DNA of 64,000 nt. Source: Xylophilus sp. GW821-FHT01B05. GTDB lineage: Bacteria > Pseudomonadota > Gammaproteobacteria > Burkholderiales > Burkholderiaceae_C. Position 1 is the stretch's first letter; every line of letters starts with the position of its first letter. Shown piece by piece: positions 1 through 9,639 of the stretch. The position numbers and the translations under genes were made by a program. The notes below the pieces were generated by a model. It made no database searches. It saw only the letters and a program-made list of their open reading frames with translations, and was not told where the DNA came from. The stretch covers positions 2,542,001-2,606,000 of the forward strand of contig CP152408.1 in the NCBI GenBank assembly GCA_038961845.1, in the 5' to 3' direction.

Positions 1-1
1 C

Positions 2-1378
2 ATGCTGCCGCGCCTGCAGCCACGTACCTATTACGACCTGGTGGTGGAAGTCGCCATCGTGCGGCCCGGCCCCATTCAGGGCGGCATGGTGCACCCCTAC
101 CTGCGGCAGCGGGCGCGGCTGCGCAAGGGCGACAAGATCGAGTACGAGTACCCAGCGCTCAACGACGCGCTGGAGCGCACCCTGGGCGTGCCCATCTTCC
201 AGGAGCAGGTGATGCAGATCGCCATGATCGCCGCCGGCTTCACGGCTGACGAGGCCGACCGCCTGCGCCGCTCCATGGCGGCCTGGAAGCGCAGCGCCGG
301 CATCTCGGCCTTCCACGACAAACTGGTCGAAGGCATGGAAGCCAACGGTTATGAGCGCAGTTTTGCCGAGCGCCTCTTCAAGCAGATCGAGGGCTTTGGC
401 GAATACGGCTTCCCCGAGAGCCATGCCGCAAGCTTTGCCCAACTGGTGTACGTCAGCAGCTGGCTCAAATGCCACGAGCCCGCCGCCTTCCTGGCCGCGC
501 TGCTGGATTCACAGCCCATGGGCTTCTACTCGCCCTCGCAGCTGGTGCAAGACGCGCAGCGCCACGGCGTGGAGGTGCGGCCGGTGGATGTCACGGCGAG
601 CGATTGGGACTGCACGCTGGAGCCCGCCGCGCCAGACGCTGCCCAGCCCGCCGTGCGCCTGGGCCTGCGCCGCGTCGGCCAGTTGAGCCAGGCCGGCGCA
701 CAGCGCCTGCTGGCCGCGCGCGCCAAGGCGCCCTTCACCAGCACCGAAGACCTGGCCCAGCGCGCCCGGCTGGAGCCGGCCGACCTGCGCGCGCTGGCCG
801 CAGCCGATGCCTTGCTGCCGCTGTCCGGCCACCGCCGCCAACAGGTCTGGGACGCCACCGCCCAGCAGCGCACGCCCGCGCTGCTGCAGGATGCGCCGGT
901 AGACGAGGCGCCGCTGCTCTTGCCCCAGGCCGGGGAGGGCGAAGAGATCGTGGGCGACTACGCATCGCTGGGCCTGAGCCTGCGCCGCCACCCGCTCGCA
1001 CTGCTGCGCCCACGGCTGGCGCGCATGCAACTGCTCACCGCCCAGCAACTGCGCAACGTGCCGCACGGCCGCAGCGTGCGCGCCTGCGGCATCGTCACCA
1101 TGCGCCAGCGCCCGCCCACGGCCAAGGGCACGCTGTTCGTCACGCTGGAAGACGAAACCGGCGTGGTCAACATCATCGTCTGGCAGCACGTGCTGGAGGC
1201 GCAGCGCGAGCCACTGCTCAAGTCCCGCCTGCTGGCCGTCGAAGGCCAATGGCAGTGCAGCGAGGAAGAAGAGGGCGCGGGCGTGGTGCGCCACCTGCTG
1301 GCGCGTCGCTGCAAGGACTTGTCAGCGCTGCTGGGGGCGCTGGATGGCGAGAGTTTGCGCAGCCGGGACTTTCATTGA
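2..1378 (+). CDS. dnaE2: Error-prone DNA polymerase DnaE2 (ImuC), C-terminal part
   Basis: This is the last 458 residues of a C-family polymerase. The reading frame is open at the left edge, so the N-terminal PHP domain and most of the palm lie outside the window. The palm/fingers sequence VRPGPIQGGMVHPYL and GYGFPESHAASFAQLVY-like helices (here EYGFPESHAASFAQLVY, residues about 134-150) are typical of DnaE/DnaE2. A helix-hairpin-helix region follows, then an OB-fold near residues 355-420 (GTLFVTLEDETGVVNIIVW). The ending LARRCKDLSALLG-LRSRDFH is the usual DnaE2 tail rather than that of replicative DnaE1. DnaE2 works with ImuA and ImuB in SOS-induced translesion synthesis; those genes are probably just upstream. 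Family call is firm; the first codon is not the real start. Confidence 0.93.
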   Translation: MLPRLQPRTYYDLVVEVAIVRPGPIQGGMVHPYLRQRARLRKGDKIEYEYPALNDALERTLGVPIFQEQVMQIAMIAAGFTADEADRLRRSMAAWKRSAGISAFHDKLVEGMEANGYERSFAERLFKQIEGFGEYGFPESHAASFAQLVYVSSWLKCHEPAAFLAALLDSQPMGFYSPSQLVQDAQRHGVEVRPVDVTASDWDCTLEPAAPDAAQPAVRLGLRRVGQLSQAGAQRLLAARAKAPFTSTEDLAQRARLEPADLRALAAADALLPLSGHRRQQVWDATAQQRTPALLQDAPVDEAPLLLPQAGEGEEIVGDYASLGLSLRRHPLALLRPRLARMQLLTAQQLRNVPHGRSVRACGIVTMRQRPPTAKGTLFVTLEDETGVVNIIVWQHVLEAQREPLLKSRLLAVEGQWQCSEEEEGAGVVRHLLARRCKDLSALLGALDGESLRSRDFH

Positions 1379-1467
1379 GACGCTGCGAGTGCCGCCGTCT
1401 TTCTATGATGGCGGGTTACGCTCACTGACATCCCTCCGCGCCCATTCACGCCACCCGCGAGCCGCTC

Positions 1468-2352
1468 TTGTCCATCTTCCGCCTGTCCCAGCCCTCTGTT
1501 CCCGTCGCCGTGGCCTGCCTGGTTGGCAGCCTGATCTCGCTCTGCGTCGGCACCTCTTTTGCCAAGAGCCTGTTCCCGGCGATTGGTGCCCAGGGCACGG
1601 TGGCGCTGCGCTGCACCTTTGCCGCGGTGATCCTGCTGGCGCTGTGGCGGCCCTGGCGCAGGCCGCTGGCGCGGCGCGATGCGCTCTGGATCTGCCTCTA
1701 TGGCGCCACGCTGGGCTTTACCAACCTGCTGTTCTACCTGTCCCTGCGCACCGTGCCGCTGGGTATTGCGCTGGCGCTGGAGTTCACCGGGCCGCTGGTG
1801 CTGGCCGTGCTGTCGTCGCGGCGCCGGGCGGATTTCATCTGGGTCGGGCTGGCCGTGATCGGGCTGGCCTTTCTGCTGCTGTTCGACGGCACCGCCGCCC
1901 GGCCGGATCTGCTGGGCTCGGTCTGTGCGCTGGGGGCGGGCACGCTGTGGGCGCTGTACATCGTGTTCGGCCAAAAGGCCGGCAACGCGCATGGCGGGCA
2001 GGCTACCTCCATCGGCCTGCTGTGCGCGGCGCTGGTCACCATGCCCTTCGGCGCCGCGCACGCCGGCACCGCGCTGCTAGACCCGTCCCTGCTGGTGGCC
2101 GGGCTGCTGGTGGGCATCTTCTCCAGCGCGCTGCCCTATTCGCTGGAGATGGTGGCCCTGAAGCGCCTGCCGCGCCGCACCTTCGGCATCCTGCTGAGCC
2201 TGGAACCGGCGGTGGGCGCCCTGGCCGGCGTTTTCATCCTGGCCGAGCTACCCACGCCAGTGCAATGGCTGGGCATTGCCTTCATCATGGCCGCGGCCAT
2301 TGGCTGCACCGCCACGGCGCGTGACGCACCGGCGCCGGTGCCGGTCGATTAG
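1468..2352 (+). CDS. EamA/RhtA-family amino-acid exporter
   Basis: A 294-residue inner-membrane protein with about ten hydrophobic segments, built as two EamA (DMT superfamily) repeats. It resembles RhtA, the threonine/homoserine exporter, in the first-helix pattern and in the segment GTLWALYIVFGQKAG of the second repeat. The start used is a TTG at 1468, because no ATG is available before the first helix; the ribosome-binding site is weak. It lies 89 bp after dnaE2. Its stop codon overlaps by 4 bp the stop of the converging gene on the other strand. Substrate is inferred from family only. Confidence 0.8.
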   Translation: MSIFRLSQPSVPVAVACLVGSLISLCVGTSFAKSLFPAIGAQGTVALRCTFAAVILLALWRPWRRPLARRDALWICLYGATLGFTNLLFYLSLRTVPLGIALALEFTGPLVLAVLSSRRRADFIWVGLAVIGLAFLLLFDGTAARPDLLGSVCALGAGTLWALYIVFGQKAGNAHGGQATSIGLLCAALVTMPFGAAHAGTALLDPSLLVAGLLVGIFSSALPYSLEMVALKRLPRRTFGILLSLEPAVGALAGVFILAELPTPVQWLGIAFIMAAAIGCTATARDAPAPVPVD

Positions 2353-3515
2353 CGTAGCGCCGCCTGGATTTGCTGCTCGATCTGCGCATAGTCCCCTTCG
2401 CCCGCGTGCTGGAAGACGATGCGTCCTTCACGGTTCACCAGATAGAGGCCCGGCCAGTACTGGTTGTGCCAGGCGGTCCAGGTCTTGTAGCGGTTGTCCT
2501 GTGCCACGGCATAGTCGATGCCAAGGCGCTGGATGGCCGCCCGCACATTGCCGGTGTCGCGCTCAAACCCGAACTCCGGCGTATGCACGCCCACCACCAC
2601 CAGCCCCTGGTCGCGGTACTGCGCATGCCAGCGCTTGAGCTGCGGCAAGGTGTTCAGGCAATTGACGCAGGAGTAGGTCCAGAAATCGACCAGCACCACT
2701 TTGCCTCGCAGCTGGGCCAAGGTGAGCGGCGCGGTGTTGAGCCAAGTGTCTATGCCGGTGAATTCCGGCGCCTGTGTTGCCTCTATGTTTGCAGAGGTGC
2801 CTGCACTCTCCGTGGGCGCCGCAGAGATGGCGCGCGACAGCCAGGCCGAGGCCGCCGCATCGACCTGCCAGTGCATGGCCAGCGCGGTGGCGATGACCCC
2901 AAGGCCAAAGACTCTCCGCAGCACCCCGGCATGGCGCGACAGCCCGCGCACGCGCGCCGTCACGGCCTGCCCACCGTAGGCAATGAGCAGCATCGGCAGC
3001 CCCGCCCCTACCGCATAGGCAAGCAGCAGGGCCGCAGCCTGCCGGGGCTGCTGCTCGGTCGCGACCAGCGCCAGGATAGAGGCCAGTACCGGGCCGGCGC
3101 AGGGTGTCCACAGCAGGCCAAGGCTCAGACCGATGAGCAGGCCCCCGACGTACCCGGTGCCGGCGCGGTCCCCCAGGCGCTGCGCCAGATTGGCCAGGCC
3201 GCCGAGCGGGGCCATCGCGCGCTCAAGCAGCGTGGGCCAGATCAGCAGCAGGCCGGACAAGGCCAGCACGACGATGCTGGCCGTGCGCAGCGCGTCTGGC
3301 GACAGTCCGAGCGCCCGGGTGGACGCACCAAAAAGCCAGGCCGCGCCAGAGAAGGAAAGCACGAACCCCAGCGCGATGAACAGCGGCCGGTAACGGCCGC
3401 TGGCGCTCCCCGACCGCGCCACCGTTGCGCCCAGCAGGATGGGCAGCATCGGCAGTACGCAGGGGCTGGCGATGGTTGCGATACCGGCGCCCAGCGCCAA
3501 TGCGGTTTGCAGCAT
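2349..3515 (-). CDS. CcdA/DsbD-like membrane protein fused to a TlpA-like thioredoxin domain
   Basis: A 388-residue protein. The N-terminal half has six or so membrane helices of the CcdA/DsbD-beta type, with the paired cysteines in ASPCVLPMLPILLG (near residue 18) and LLWTPCAGPVLAS that carry electrons across the membrane. The C-terminal half is a periplasmic thioredoxin-fold domain with the redox motif CVNC in YSCVNCLNTLPQLKRWH, followed by the cis-Pro region. The architecture suggests transfer of reducing power from the cytoplasm to periplasmic thiols. The start is set at 3515 because of a GGAG box 10 bp upstream; a longer frame exists but reads into the preceding gene. It follows the DUF2147 gene by 13 bp and is probably co-transcribed. 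Confidence 0.85.
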   Translation of the reverse strand: MLQTALALGAGIATIASPCVLPMLPILLGATVARSGSASGRYRPLFIALGFVLSFSGAAWLFGASTRALGLSPDALRTASIVVLALSGLLLIWPTLLERAMAPLGGLANLAQRLGDRAGTGYVGGLLIGLSLGLLWTPCAGPVLASILALVATEQQPRQAAALLLAYAVGAGLPMLLIAYGGQAVTARVRGLSRHAGVLRRVFGLGVIATALAMHWQVDAAASAWLSRAISAAPTESAGTSANIEATQAPEFTGIDTWLNTAPLTLAQLRGKVVLVDFWTYSCVNCLNTLPQLKRWHAQYRDQGLVVVGVHTPEFGFERDTGNVRAAIQRLGIDYAVAQDNRYKTWTAWHNQYWPGLYLVNREGRIVFQHAGEGDYAQIEQQIQAALR

Positions 3516-3528
3516 GGTGGGCGCTCCT

Positions 3529-4035
3529 TCACTGTTGCGCCGGCGCTGCGGCATCGGCCGCAGCACGGTGCCAGCGCTGCGTGCTGCCGAACAGCGGAAT
3601 GCCAACATAGGCATGCAACACCAGTTCGCCTGCTGCGTTGGCGGCGGTAGTGACCGACATCTTGCAGCGGTAGGTCTTGCCGTTTTCGCGGTTGTAGATT
3701 TTTCCGTCCCATTCCGTGGCGGGTAAGGTGGCATCGCCCGTTTCGGTGGGGGTGAAGCTCTGCAGCAGCGTCATACCTAGTGCAGGGCGGGCATCGACAG
3801 GGGCCATCTCGGCTCCGTCCCGGCTCATGGAGCGGTTGCCGAGCACCTGCACGACGGTGCCACACAACTGCGGGCCGCACGGGGCGATTTCGACCACCAG
3901 GTTCCCGCTGGCGGTGACCCAGCGGCCACGCGGGTCATGCGCTGACGCTGGTTGCGCGGATGCCTGCAGTGCCACCAGCGCCAAGCCAAGCGCTGTGGCG
4001 GCCGAGAACAGGAGGGATCGAAGGGTTGTGGCCAT
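3529..4035 (-). CDS. DUF2147-family secreted protein
   Basis: A 168-residue protein with a clear signal peptide (about residues 1-27, ending ASA-QPASA). The mature part has the DUF2147 pattern: a WVTASGNLVVEIAPCG strand pair, a Cys pair (CGPQLCG), and WDGKIYNRENGKTYRCKMSV. Proteins of this family are small periplasmic beta-barrels of unknown biochemical role. The four cysteines fit its position in one operon with a thiol-redox protein, which may act on it (inference). The gene is divergent from a two-component system, with 178 bp between the two start codons. Confidence 0.8.
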   Translation of the reverse strand: MATTLRSLLFSAATALGLALVALQASAQPASAHDPRGRWVTASGNLVVEIAPCGPQLCGTVVQVLGNRSMSRDGAEMAPVDARPALGMTLLQSFTPTETGDATLPATEWDGKIYNRENGKTYRCKMSVTTAANAAGELVLHAYVGIPLFGSTQRWHRAAADAAAPAQQ

Positions 4036-4213
4036 GGTGGACTCTCAAAGGGTGGAACAAGGCCGCCATTGCAGCGCCCCGGCGTATCGCGCATGTTTCA
4101 TGGCCGGGGTATTGCGTCGCATGGCGTGTCCGGGCTGGCCGCAGACAAAGAGCGATACAAATCTGGCGCCGCGCCGAACAGCCATGACCCAGCGCTTCAG
4201 TTAACGTGCCGCC

Positions 4214-4954
<741 letters not shown>

Positions 4955-4967
4955 GTCGGGCTTTCCT

Positions 4968-6263
4968 GTGAGCTGGTGGCCCAGATCGCTGTTCGGCCGC
5001 GTCGCGCTGGTGGTGTGTGGCGGCTTGGCGCTGGCCCATGCGCTCACCTTCCTGATCATCCTGCGCGAGCGCGGCGACCAGGGGAAAAGCATGATGCTGG
5101 CCTACCTCGGGCGTGATGTGGCCAGTGCTGTGGCCATTCTTGACCGGGTCCCGCCCGCCGAGCGCCCCGCCTGGCTACCACGCCTGGCGCGGCAAAACTA
5201 CCGCTATGCGCTGGGCGCAGCATTGCCCGGCAAGCCCGCTGATGACAATCAGGCCGAAGCACTGGTACACAGTGTGGTGGCGGAGATCGGGGCGGCCCGC
5301 GTCGGCCGCCTGATGCAGACCGATTCCGCCATGGTGTTGCCGCTGCGGTTGGCCGACGGGGCGCCACTTTCGCTGTTGCTCACGCCGCCGCATCCGACGG
5401 TGTCGCGCACTACGGTGCTGTTGCTTCTGCTGCAGTTTGCGGCGCTGGCCTTGGCAGCCTGGGGCGGCGTGCGGCTCGCGGTTCGCCCGCTGGCGCGGCT
5501 GGCGCAAGCCGCCGACGCGCTCAAACCAGGGGCCGGTGGCCCGCCCCTTGACGACGCTGGCCCGCGTGAGGTGGCGCAGGCGGCGCGGGCCTTCAATGCC
5601 ATGCAGCAGCGCGTCGAAGGCCAACTGACCGAACGCATGCAGCTTCTGGCTGCCATCTCGCACGACCTGCAGACGCCGATCACCCGCATGAAGCTGCGGG
5701 CGGATCTGGTCTCTGACCGCGCGCTGCGCGACAAACTGCAGCTCGACCTGGACGGCATGCAGGCGCTGGTGGAGGAAGGCTTGGCCTACGCGCGTACCGC
5801 GCAAGCCGCGCAAGAGGTGCCGCGCGCCGTCGACCTGCATGCGCTGCTGGACGGGCTGGTCTGCGATGCCACTGATGCCGGCCAGCGGGTTGAACTCTTG
5901 GGGCGCCATGACGCGCCCCTGGTCACCCGCGTACAGGCACTGCGCCGGGTCGTGACCAACCTGCTCGACAACGCCCTGAAGTTTGGCGGGCAGGCACAGG
6001 TGGTTGTTGAGTGTGCCGGTGATGAATTGCATATCGCCGTGCGCGACCGCGGGCCCGGTATTCCCCCTGACCAACTGGAGGCAGTACTGCAGCCCTTCTA
6101 CCGGATCGAGGGCTCGCGCAACCGCGAAACCGGTGGCACTGGCCTGGGCCTGGCGATTGCGCACCAGCTCAGCCTGGCGCTCGGTGGACGCCTGGTGCTT
6201 GCCAATCGCCAGGGCGGGGGACTGGAGGCAGAACTCACGCTGCCGCTGCGGCCGCCGGTCTAG
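4968..6263 (+). CDS. Sensor histidine kinase
   Basis: A 431-residue membrane kinase starting with GTG at 4968. It has an N-terminal helix (about 10-30), a periplasmic region to about residue 140, a second helix (LLLLLQFAALALAAWGGVRLAV), a HAMP linker, a dimerisation helix with the phospho-His in AAISHDLQTPITRMKL, and an ATPase domain with N box LLDNALKFGG, DRGPGIP and TGGTGLGLAIAH. It is of the EnvZ/RstB class and pairs with the regulator 13 bp upstream. The signal sensed is not apparent. Its stop is 4 bp from the stop of the converging transporter gene. Confidence 0.9.
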   Translation: MSWWPRSLFGRVALVVCGGLALAHALTFLIILRERGDQGKSMMLAYLGRDVASAVAILDRVPPAERPAWLPRLARQNYRYALGAALPGKPADDNQAEALVHSVVAEIGAARVGRLMQTDSAMVLPLRLADGAPLSLLLTPPHPTVSRTTVLLLLLQFAALALAAWGGVRLAVRPLARLAQAADALKPGAGGPPLDDAGPREVAQAARAFNAMQQRVEGQLTERMQLLAAISHDLQTPITRMKLRADLVSDRALRDKLQLDLDGMQALVEEGLAYARTAQAAQEVPRAVDLHALLDGLVCDATDAGQRVELLGRHDAPLVTRVQALRRVVTNLLDNALKFGGQAQVVVECAGDELHIAVRDRGPGIPPDQLEAVLQPFYRIEGSRNRETGGTGLGLAIAHQLSLALGGRLVLANRQGGGLEAELTLPLRPPV

Positions 6264-6267
6264 GCCG

Positions 6268-7380
6268 TCAGCCCAATCGCAACAGCAGCGCCGTCGCGGC
6301 GCACACCAGCAAAAAGGGAATGCTGATCCGGTGAAACTCGCGCAGCCCATTTGGCAGTTTGGCCAGCCGCAGCGCGATCAGGTTGGCCAGCGAGCCCAGC
6401 ACGCAGCCAAAGCCGCCCACGCTCACTCCCGCCGCCAGCGCGGGCAGGTCGTGCACATAGCGGTCCAGCAGGATGGCGGCCGGCACATTGCTGATGAACT
6501 GTGAGGCGACGATGCCCGCCAGATAGGCGCGCCAGCCCGCGCCGATATCCAAGCCGTTCAGCCACTGCGCAATCACGGGCAGCTCTGCCAGTTGCCGCAG
6601 GTCCACAAACATCAGCGCAATGATGGCCAGCAAGGCCCAGTCCACTCCGCGCAGCACGCGCCGCTCCAACAGCAGAAAAGCGCCAAACACGCCGGCCAGC
6701 CCCGCCAGCAACCAGCGCTGGTCCAGCGCGACCACAAAGCCGACAAACATCAGGCCTGACAGCAGCAGCAAGCGCGGCCGCACCGGTGCCGGCTCGTCTG
6801 CGGGCTTGAGCGCTATGGCGCTGCGCGGCACCAGCACCCAGGTGGCGATGAAGAGCCAGACCAGCATCACTGCCACTGTCGGCGCCATCATCTCCATGAA
6901 GGCCGGAAAGCCCAGGCCCGAGCGGTGCCACAGGAACAGGTTCTGCGGATTGCCAATGGGCGTCAGGGCCGAACCAGCATTGACCGCCAGCGCCTCCAGC
7001 ACCACCAGCCGCGCCAGCGGCAGGTGCGCCTGCGCGGCCAGCACCCGGGTCAGCGGCACCAGCAGGAACAGGCTCACGTCATTGGTCACCAGGGCTGACA
7101 AGCCCGCCGCCACGGCCACCAGCAGCAGCGCCAACTGGCGCAGATCGGTCACATGCGTCAGCAGCCGCTGGGCGGCGGACTGCAGCATGCCGCTGCGTTC
7201 CACGCCCTGGGTAATGGCCAGCAGGCCAGCCAGCGCGCCCACCGTCTGCCAATCCACCAACTGCAGATAGTCCAGCGGGGCGCGCGGCCGCAGCACGGCA
7301 AACAGCACTGCCACGGCCAGCAGTATCCAGAGCAGGCCGTTGCCGCCTTCGGGTTTGGTTGTGGGTGTGGGATGGGTCAT
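6268..7380 (-). CDS. SLC13/ArsB-like anion transporter
   Basis: A 370-residue protein with about ten membrane helices. The segments LVTNDVSLFLLVPLTRVL and GSALTPIGNPQNLFLW match the signature of the citrate/arsenite (IT) superfamily, and a second copy near the C terminus reads SQFISNVPAAILL. The repeated N-D/N-V-P-A motifs are the substrate- and ion-binding loops in this superfamily. The protein is shorter than classical dicarboxylate carriers, and the substrate cannot be named. The start at 7380 (MTHPTPTTKPEGG) is preferred over a longer frame running into the divergent gene. Confidence 0.78.
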   Translation of the reverse strand: MTHPTPTTKPEGGNGLLWILLAVAVLFAVLRPRAPLDYLQLVDWQTVGALAGLLAITQGVERSGMLQSAAQRLLTHVTDLRQLALLLVAVAAGLSALVTNDVSLFLLVPLTRVLAAQAHLPLARLVVLEALAVNAGSALTPIGNPQNLFLWHRSGLGFPAFMEMMAPTVAVMLVWLFIATWVLVPRSAIALKPADEPAPVRPRLLLLSGLMFVGFVVALDQRWLLAGLAGVFGAFLLLERRVLRGVDWALLAIIALMFVDLRQLAELPVIAQWLNGLDIGAGWRAYLAGIVASQFISNVPAAILLDRYVHDLPALAAGVSVGGFGCVLGSLANLIALRLAKLPNGLREFHRISIPFLLVCAATALLLRLG

Positions 7381-7421
7381 GCAGTCGTGGCATCGTAGCG
7401 CTCTGCCTACAATCGCCCGCC

Positions 7422-8333
7422 GTGCCCAAGCTCTTTCGCCAGACCCGCAAGCTGCCCACACGCGCAGGCGTGAGCCCGAGCTGTGTCGCGCTGCCTTCCG
7501 GTCCCTGGCCCACGGTGCTGGACTATCTGGCCGAGCGCCTGCCCATCGTCACCCGCGCAGTCTGGACACAGCGCATGGCGCAGGGCGAGGTGGTCGATGA
7601 AAATGGCCAGCCCCTGTCACCCGCCGCGGCCTACCGGCCCCAAAGCCGCGTCTTCTACTACCGTACGCTGGACACCGAGCCGGCGCTGCCCTTCGAGGAA
7701 GAGGTGCTGTATCAGGACGAGCACCTGGTCGTCGCCGACAAACCGCATTTCATGCCCGTGGTGCCCAGTGGCCCCTACCTGCAGCGCAGCCTGCTGGTGC
7801 GCCTGAAGCAGCGCCTGGGCTTGGACACGCTGGCCCCCATGCACCGCATCGACCGCGAGACGGCCGGGCTGGTGCTGTTCTCGGTGCAGCCGCAGCACCG
7901 CGGCGCCTACCAGAGCCTGTTTGCCGAACGCAGCGTAGACAAGGAATACGAGGCCATCGCCCCCTGGCGGCCTGATCTGCAACTGCCCATGACCCTGCGC
8001 CTGCGCATGGCGCCGGCCGAGCAGTTCTTCCGCGAGTGTGTGGTGCCCGGCGAGCCCAACACCGAAACCCGCATCGATTTGCTGGAACAGCAGGACGCGC
8101 TGGCCCGCTACCGCCTGCAGCCGCACACCGGCCGCAAGCACCAACTGCGGGTGCACATGGCGGCGCTGGGCTTGCCCATCCTGAACGACGCCTGGTACCC
8201 CGAGGTCAATGACCCGCCCGAGGGCGACTACTCGCGGCCGTTGCAGTTGCTGGCGCGGGCCGTGGCCTTTACCGACCCGGTGACGGGCGCGCCCAGGCAC
8301 TTTGAGAGCCGGCGGCGCCTGACGGCGTTCTAA
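7422..8333 (+). CDS. RluA-family 23S rRNA/tRNA pseudouridine synthase
   Basis: A 303-residue enzyme starting with GTG at 7422. The N terminus is S4-like (VLDYLAERLP-TRAVW-RMAQGEVV). The catalytic domain carries the RluA signature HRIDRETAGLVLFS, with the catalytic Asp in HRID. The C-terminal RLQPHTGRKHQLRVHMAALGLPI motif is also typical. It isomerises uridine in rRNA or tRNA; the exact site cannot be told from sequence. Its stop codon overlaps by 4 bp the stop of selD on the opposite strand. Confidence 0.88.
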   Translation: MPKLFRQTRKLPTRAGVSPSCVALPSGPWPTVLDYLAERLPIVTRAVWTQRMAQGEVVDENGQPLSPAAAYRPQSRVFYYRTLDTEPALPFEEEVLYQDEHLVVADKPHFMPVVPSGPYLQRSLLVRLKQRLGLDTLAPMHRIDRETAGLVLFSVQPQHRGAYQSLFAERSVDKEYEAIAPWRPDLQLPMTLRLRMAPAEQFFRECVVPGEPNTETRIDLLEQQDALARYRLQPHTGRKHQLRVHMAALGLPILNDAWYPEVNDPPEGDYSRPLQLLARAVAFTDPVTGAPRHFESRRRLTAF

Positions 8334-9385
8334 ACGACCTCCACCCACGCCGGCCCGGCCTGCATCCGCCCCACCAGCGCCGCGCTGGCAAAGCCCTGGC
8401 GTGCGAACAGCTCCAGTACCTGGGCCGCAGCCTCGGGTGCGCAGGCCACCAGCAGGCCGCCCGAGGTCTGCGGATCGGTCAGCAGCGCGCGCAGCGCGGG
8501 CGTGGCCCCGGGCGGCAGCGCCACCGCATCACCGTAAGACGCCCAATTGCGGCCAGACGCACCCGTCGCCACGCCTTGGTCAGCCAGGGCCTGCACGCCC
8601 GGCAGCAGGCGCAGGCGGCGGCTGTCGATCTGCGCTGTAAGGCCCGCTCCGCGGGCCATCTCCAGCGCATGGCCCAGCAGCCCGAAGCCGGTCACATCGG
8701 TCAGCGCATGCACGGCATCCAGTTGCGCCAGCTCCGTGCCCGGCCGGTTGAGCTGGGTGGTGCTGGCAATCAGGGCCGCGTAGCCTTCAGCCGTGAGTTC
8801 GCCTTTCTTCAAGGCGGCCGACAGAATGCCCACGCCCAGCGGCTTGCCCAGGATCAGCACATCACCCGCCTGGGCGGAAGCATTGCGCTTGAGCCGCGCC
8901 GGGTCGACGATGCCGATGCCCACCAGGCCGTAGATAGGCTCCACCGAGTCGATAGAGTGGCCCCCCGCCAGCGGTATGCCCGCCGCGCGGCACACCGACT
9001 CGCCGCCTTCCAGAATCCGCCCAATCACCTCGTGCGGCAACACGTTGATCGGCATGCCGACGATGGCCAGCGCCATCAAGGGCTGGGCGCCCATGGCGTA
9101 GAGATCCGACAGCGCATTGGTCGCGGCAATGCGGCCAAAGTCGAACGGGTCGTCCACGATGGGCATGAAGAAGTCGGTCGTGGCGACGATGGCCTGGCGC
9201 TCGTTGATGCGGTAGACGGCGGCATCGTCGGCGGTCTCCGTCCCCACCAGCAGATCGGGGAAGAACTGCGGCGGCAGGCTGCTGCGGCGCAGCAGATCGG
9301 CCAGTAGCCCCGGCGCGATCTTGCAGCCGCAGCCACCACCGTGCGAGAGCGAGGTCAGCCTAGGGCTAGGGGAGGGATGGACCAT
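8330..9385 (-). CDS. selD: Selenide, water dikinase
   Basis: A 351-residue SelD, which makes selenophosphate from selenide and ATP, the selenium donor for SelA. The N terminus has the catalytic HGGGCGCKIAP, with Cys where some relatives carry selenocysteine and with the essential Lys next to it. Further family marks are TTDFFMPIVDDPFDFGRIAATNALSDLYAMG, with its metal-binding aspartates, and the glycine-rich LTDVTGFGLLGHALEMA. It starts 40 bp after the 3' end of the selenocysteine tRNA gene on the same strand and may be read from the same transcript. It closes the selenium block that begins with fdoG. Confidence 0.97.
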   Translation of the reverse strand: MVHPSPSPRLTSLSHGGGCGCKIAPGLLADLLRRSSLPPQFFPDLLVGTETADDAAVYRINERQAIVATTDFFMPIVDDPFDFGRIAATNALSDLYAMGAQPLMALAIVGMPINVLPHEVIGRILEGGESVCRAAGIPLAGGHSIDSVEPIYGLVGIGIVDPARLKRNASAQAGDVLILGKPLGVGILSAALKKGELTAEGYAALIASTTQLNRPGTELAQLDAVHALTDVTGFGLLGHALEMARGAGLTAQIDSRRLRLLPGVQALADQGVATGASGRNWASYGDAVALPPGATPALRALLTDPQTSGGLLVACAPEAAAQVLELFARQGFASAALVGRMQAGPAWVEVV

Positions 9386-9425
9386 GCAGCGAATCCTTGC
9401 GGGTTCTCACAAACCCAGATGAGGG

Positions 9426-9518
9426 CGGAAGGCAGCAGGAGTCGAACCTACCAGGGAGCGGCTGACGCCCCCTACCGGGTTTGAAGCCCGGGCGCACCAC
9501 CGGGTGCGTATGCCCTCC
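9426..9518 (-). tRNA. selC: Selenocysteine tRNA (anticodon TCA)
   Basis: Read on the minus strand, the 93-nt sequence starts GGAGGGCA and ends TGCCTTCC, giving an 8-bp acceptor stem (one G-U pair) as expected for bacterial tRNA-Sec. The anticodon loop CTTCAAA contains TCA, which decodes UGA. A long variable arm follows (about 9441-9480 on the plus strand), and the T loop is GGTTCGACTCC. The discriminator is G, and only CC of the CCA end appears encoded. It lies upstream of selD and downstream of the selB side of the cluster. Confidence 0.97.
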
Positions 9519-9560
9519 AGAGGGTCTGCGGAAATTGTAGGGGGCGGATGCATCTCAATG

Positions 9561-9633
9561 CTTCAAAATATATAGCTAATAGCCCAGGTGGCATAAAGGC
9601 TAGAGGCACTTTTCATAAAAATATGGCCTTGCA
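9561..9633 (+). repeat. Intergenic palindromic repeat, copy 1
   Basis: AT-rich element with the core ATAGCTAATAGCCCAGG, then GGCT and GGCACTTTT followed by an A-rich end. The same order of blocks appears at five other places in the window. This copy lies just after the stop of the TusA-like/ferritin gene and before selC. It may act as a 3' hairpin for that gene. Confidence 0.7.
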
Positions 9634-9639
9634 GCGGCT

